From the NCBI RefSeq assembly GCF_003148565.1, contig NZ_QGGL01000004.1:62001-126000 (forward strand): DNA of 64,000 nucleotides, read 5' to 3'. Numbering within the stretch: the stretch's first letter is position 1; every line of letters begins with the position of its first letter. The notes beneath the pieces are model-generated. The model worked only from the letters and a program-made list of their open reading frames with translations, did no database searches and was not told the origin of the DNA. Shown piece after piece: positions 62,137-64,000 of the stretch. Origin of the DNA: Tumebacillus permanentifrigoris. GTDB taxonomy: Bacteria; Bacillota; Bacilli; Tumebacillales; Tumebacillaceae. The position numbers and the translations under genes are program-made.

Positions 62137-62415
62137 GGGTCAGCATCCTCTCATGGGTTCGAAAGCGGTTTCAGCTATCTGCTAGATCATATTAGACGCA
62201 TGGCTTCCCAATTCCTGCAAATCTTCTGAACCTTTTATTCGACATTTATTTCATGAAAATCGCACCCAATCTTCGTTTATTGCAACCTTACTACACGAGT
62301 AAAACTTGACCCTCTTTGACTTCTATTTAAAAATCGATCATCTCCTCTGAGCCTTTAGACTCAATTTTGCCGCGGAACTGCAATTACAATGTCACTTACA
62401 TTTTTCACGCAGACA
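62137..62415. other. Gene-free AT-richer stretch with a regulator operator
   Basis: GAAAGCGGTTTC at 62161-62172 differs by one base from the core of O2, 25 bp upstream of the LacI-type start, so the regulator is probably autoregulated. Beyond this I see no gene or RNA in the stretch. Confidence 0.55.
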
Positions 62416-62452
62416 CAAAAAAGGACGGAGTACTTACCCCGTCCTTTTTTGT
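62416..62452. terminator. Terminator of the pro-peptide gene
   Basis: AAAAAAGGACGG / CCGTCCTTTTTT stem, 25 bp beyond the peptide stop on the minus strand; can also act rightward. Confidence 0.9.
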
Positions 62453-62476
62453 ATGCATATGTTAGGTGCTGGCTGG

Positions 62477-62620
62477 TTAGCGAGCGAAGACCGGAGAGTT
62501 TTCCGGCCAGACCAGATCCGCGTTCTGTTGTACGGACGGAGCCACGACCGCAAACAGACCTGCTACCAGTGCTGTCCCTACAAAACCGCCGATTACTGCT
62601 TTGAGAATGTTCTTTTTCAT
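62477..62620 (-). CDS. 47-residue exported pro-peptide, candidate RRNPP signal
   Basis: A short gene with a strong AGGAGGT site eight bases before the ATG. The product begins MKKNILKAV, then a hydrophobic GGFVGTALVAGLFAVVA signal-like core, and ends with a polar tail (QQNADLVWPENSPVFAR). This Phr-like layout (basic start, hydrophobic core, short hydrophilic C-terminus) together with the divergent HTH-TPR gene suggests a secreted signal peptide. Which residues are the mature signal is not known. Its leader (62677-62645) contains nested inverted repeats. It is too short for routine gene callers. Confidence 0.75.
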   Translation of the reverse strand: MKKNILKAVIGGFVGTALVAGLFAVVAPSVQQNADLVWPENSPVFAR

Positions 62621-62644
62621 ATGTGATTACCTCCTAGTTATGTA

Positions 62645-62677
62645 TGCACATTTATTTCGCTTGAAGCGTTTTGTGCA
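62645..62677. repeat. Nested inverted repeat in the pro-peptide leader
   Basis: Outer TGCACA (62645-62650) / TGTGCA (62672-62677) around inner CGCTT-G-AAGCG (62658-62668). It lies just downstream of the likely transcription start, so it may be an operator or an RNA hairpin. Confidence 0.5.
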
Positions 62678-62691
62678 TCTTTGTTAACCCT

Positions 62692-62720
62692 ATGGTAAAT
62701 CACATTTCCCTCCACGTCAA
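62692..62720 (-). promoter_or_regulatory. Putative promoter of the pro-peptide gene
   Basis: Minus strand TTGACG (62720-62715), 17 bases, TACCAT (62697-62692). The -35 is good, the -10 moderate. Confidence 0.5.
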
Positions 62721-62921
62721 TAACATTCGTGAACATTTTTACGCAAAATGCATTTGGTTAGTTCAATTTAGTTACTCACGTTCTCAATTCGCTTCCCTAA
62801 TTTTCCAGAAAGCATAGATTTCACTGACTTTACACAACAAGAAAATCGTCACCTGCACGAAACCTCTAGGACTACGCGCCTATTAAGCTCAAGGGGTGCT
62901 CTCAATAAGTTGCGGTTATGG

Positions 62922-62927
62922 TATACT
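62922..62927 (+). promoter_or_regulatory. Extended -10 element of the RRNPP-type regulator
   Basis: TATGG-TATACT, a near-consensus -10 about 77 bp before the start; no good -35. Confidence 0.45.
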
Positions 62928-62941
62928 GCTTCTAAAGTGGG

Positions 62942-62970
62942 TTGTTTTCGAATTGCAAGATTCGAAACAA
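62942..62970. promoter_or_regulatory. Inverted repeat in the regulator leader, candidate operator
   Basis: TTGTTTTCGAAT-TGCAAG-ATTCGAAACAA, an 11-12 bp near-perfect inverted repeat just after the -10. Autoregulatory binding by the HTH protein downstream is the simplest reading. Confidence 0.55.
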
Positions 62971-63003
62971 TTAGATAGTCAACTAATGGGAGAGAATTAC
63001 ACT

Positions 63004-64000
63004 ATGGGAGCTGTAGGACAACGAATCAAAGAACTGCGGAAGGCTTCAAATCTGACTCAGCAAGAGCTGGCCGAAGGAGTCGTCACGCGGAGCTATATCA
63101 GTCAGATAGAAAAAGGTCTGATCCAGCCCTCTTACGATACTTTGGATAAGCTTTCGAAGAAGCTCGATTGCACCGTAGAGGACTTCTTTAAAGAACCGGA
63201 AAACAAAGCACTGCTCGTCTCGGAGTGGAAGAAATTCATCCGCTTCGCAGAGCAACACGTCGAGTCCGGCCATTTTGATCAAGCGCAAAAAACGCTCGAC
63301 AACGCGAACATCGATTCGCCCGATGAGCTCAACGAATACGATCACGGTCTGCTGGCCTGGGTAAACGGCCGCCTGGCAGAGCAGCGTGGTGACCGCGCTG
63401 CGGCCGCCGAACTTTTTGAAAAAAGCATCCTGCACTTGGAGAACAACAACTATGTGCGGGAGCGCATCCGCTCGATGGACTCGCTGGCGTATGTCTATTT
63501 GCTGATGAATCACAACGACAAAGCGCTGGTCACGCTCAACGAAGCCTACCAGACGTTGATTCACTACCAGATCGGCGGCCTGACCAAAGTCTCGCTGTTG
63601 ATCAACTTCGCGATGGCTCATGGCAAGCTCGGTGAGAACCACTCGGCGATCCGCTTCTGGCAAGAGGCGAACGATCTGAATCACACGATGCGGGCGTTCT
63701 ATCGTCAAGGGCACATCGTGATGGGGCTTGGCAACTGCTACTTCCAGATCGGTGACCTCGGCCAAGCGGAACACTACTACCACCGTGCGCTGGCGATCCA
63801 CGAAGCGACAGAGAACCTCAACAACAAAGCAGGTGTGTACACCAACCTCGGCAAGTTGTATGTCACGTTGCAGGACTACCCGAAAGCGATCGAAGCGCTG
63901 TTGACCTCGATTCACCTCTATGAAGGCTTGAACAAGGAAGAAAAGCTGGTCAACGCCAAAGCCGAGATCGCCGAAGCGTTTTTTGCCCATGAGGACTATG
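63004..64000 (+). CDS. HTH-TPR transcriptional regulator of the RRNPP type, cut by the window end
   Basis: At least 332 residues without a stop before the edge. Residues 6-60 are an XRE-type helix-turn-helix (IKELRKASNLTQQELAEGV...SYISQIEKG...TLDKLSKKL). From about 75 onward it is a run of tetratricopeptide repeats (for example YVYLLMNHNDKALVTLNEAY, GNCYFQIGDLGQAEHYYHRALAI, TNLGKLYVTLQDYPKAIEALL). This is the layout of PlcR, NprR and relatives, which bind a re-imported peptide in the TPR groove. GGGAGAG precedes ATG 63004. The divergent pro-peptide gene lies 383 bp away. Confidence 0.9.
   Translation, partial: MGAVGQRIKELRKASNLTQQELAEGVVTRSYISQIEKGLIQPSYDTLDKLSKKLDCTVEDFFKEPENKALLVSEWKKFIRFAEQHVESGHFDQAQKTLDNANIDSPDELNEYDHGLLAWVNGRLAEQRGDRAAAAELFEKSILHLENNNYVRERIRSMDSLAYVYLLMNHNDKALVTLNEAYQTLIHYQIGGLTKVSLLINFAMAHGKLGENHSAIRFWQEANDLNHTMRAFYRQGHIVMGLGNCYFQIGDLGQAEHYYHRALAIHEATENLNNKAGVYTNLGKLYVTLQDYPKAIEALLTSIHLYEGLNKEEKLVNAKAEIAEAFFAHEDY

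Noticed and set aside
63046-63990. 314-codon minus-strand ORF at the right end
   Set aside because: Antisense shadow of the HTH-TPR gene, which has an RBS, a promoter-like element and clear domain structure.

Overview
The window reads as chromosomal DNA of an endospore-forming, Gram-positive Firmicute of moderately high GC. A Tumebacillus/Alicyclobacillaceae-type organism is my best guess, by inference only. Support comes from CotH and CotB-like spore-coat genes, the PcrB/PcrA/LigA/YerC set, HelD, a ydaO-type c-di-AMP riboswitch, SLH-anchored surface proteins, Sdp-type immunity genes and an RRNPP-type regulator. Both ends are cut inside genes: a KimA-like K+ importer at the left and an HTH-TPR regulator at the right. 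Almost every gene has a clear Shine-Dalgarno and most units end in a strong U-tract hairpin. I see no transposase, prophage or CRISPR array.

Left third (1-23.7 kb) is mostly housekeeping. A promoter, c-di-AMP riboswitch and hairpin precede a DUF2294 gene and kimA. Then come a TagO/WecA-type glycosyl-1-phosphate transferase, a 47-residue membrane micro-ORF, a secreted SH3b-NlpC/P60-like hydrolase, and murA followed 23 bp later by a ReoM/IreB paralogue. Next are a YeiH-type transporter, a TlpA/ResA-like lipoprotein, ligA, ribBA, pcrA, an HD-domain protein, rseP, two identical tRNA-Pro(CGG) genes, a CopD-like/MMPL pair, a two-component system, pcrB, yerC, a possible DHH-like protein and a peroxiredoxin.

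Middle (23.7-40 kb): a compact three-gene operon encodes a TerB-N-like protein, a BrxD-like ATPase and an Lhr/BrxHI-like helicase, with helD divergent to it. No PglX/PglZ/BrxC partner is visible, so it looks like a stand-alone nucleic-acid-processing or defence module. A spore-coat neighbourhood follows: three CotB-like proteins, and a CotH kinase divergent from a CotG-like protein built of 23 Ser-Ser-Gly-Arg-Lys-type hexapeptides, a plausible kinase and substrate pair. An ArsB-like transporter, an aquaporin with altered NPA boxes, MOSC and glyoxalase genes and a Fur-box-linked FhuF-like gene lie among them.

Right third (40-64 kb): an SDR oxidoreductase; two tandem S-layer-homology proteins with cadherin-like repeats and C-terminal lamin-tail-like regions; an MBL hydrolase, glycerate kinase and TIGR01777 epimerase; an SdpR/SdpI/DUF1294 operon with a palindromic operator; and patA. 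A beta-1,3-glucan utilisation operon (solute-binding protein, two permeases, GH1, GH81) is governed by a LacI-type repressor with three operator-like palindromes. The window ends with a candidate quorum-sensing pair: a 47-residue exported pro-peptide gene divergent from an HTH-TPR (RRNPP-type) regulator.
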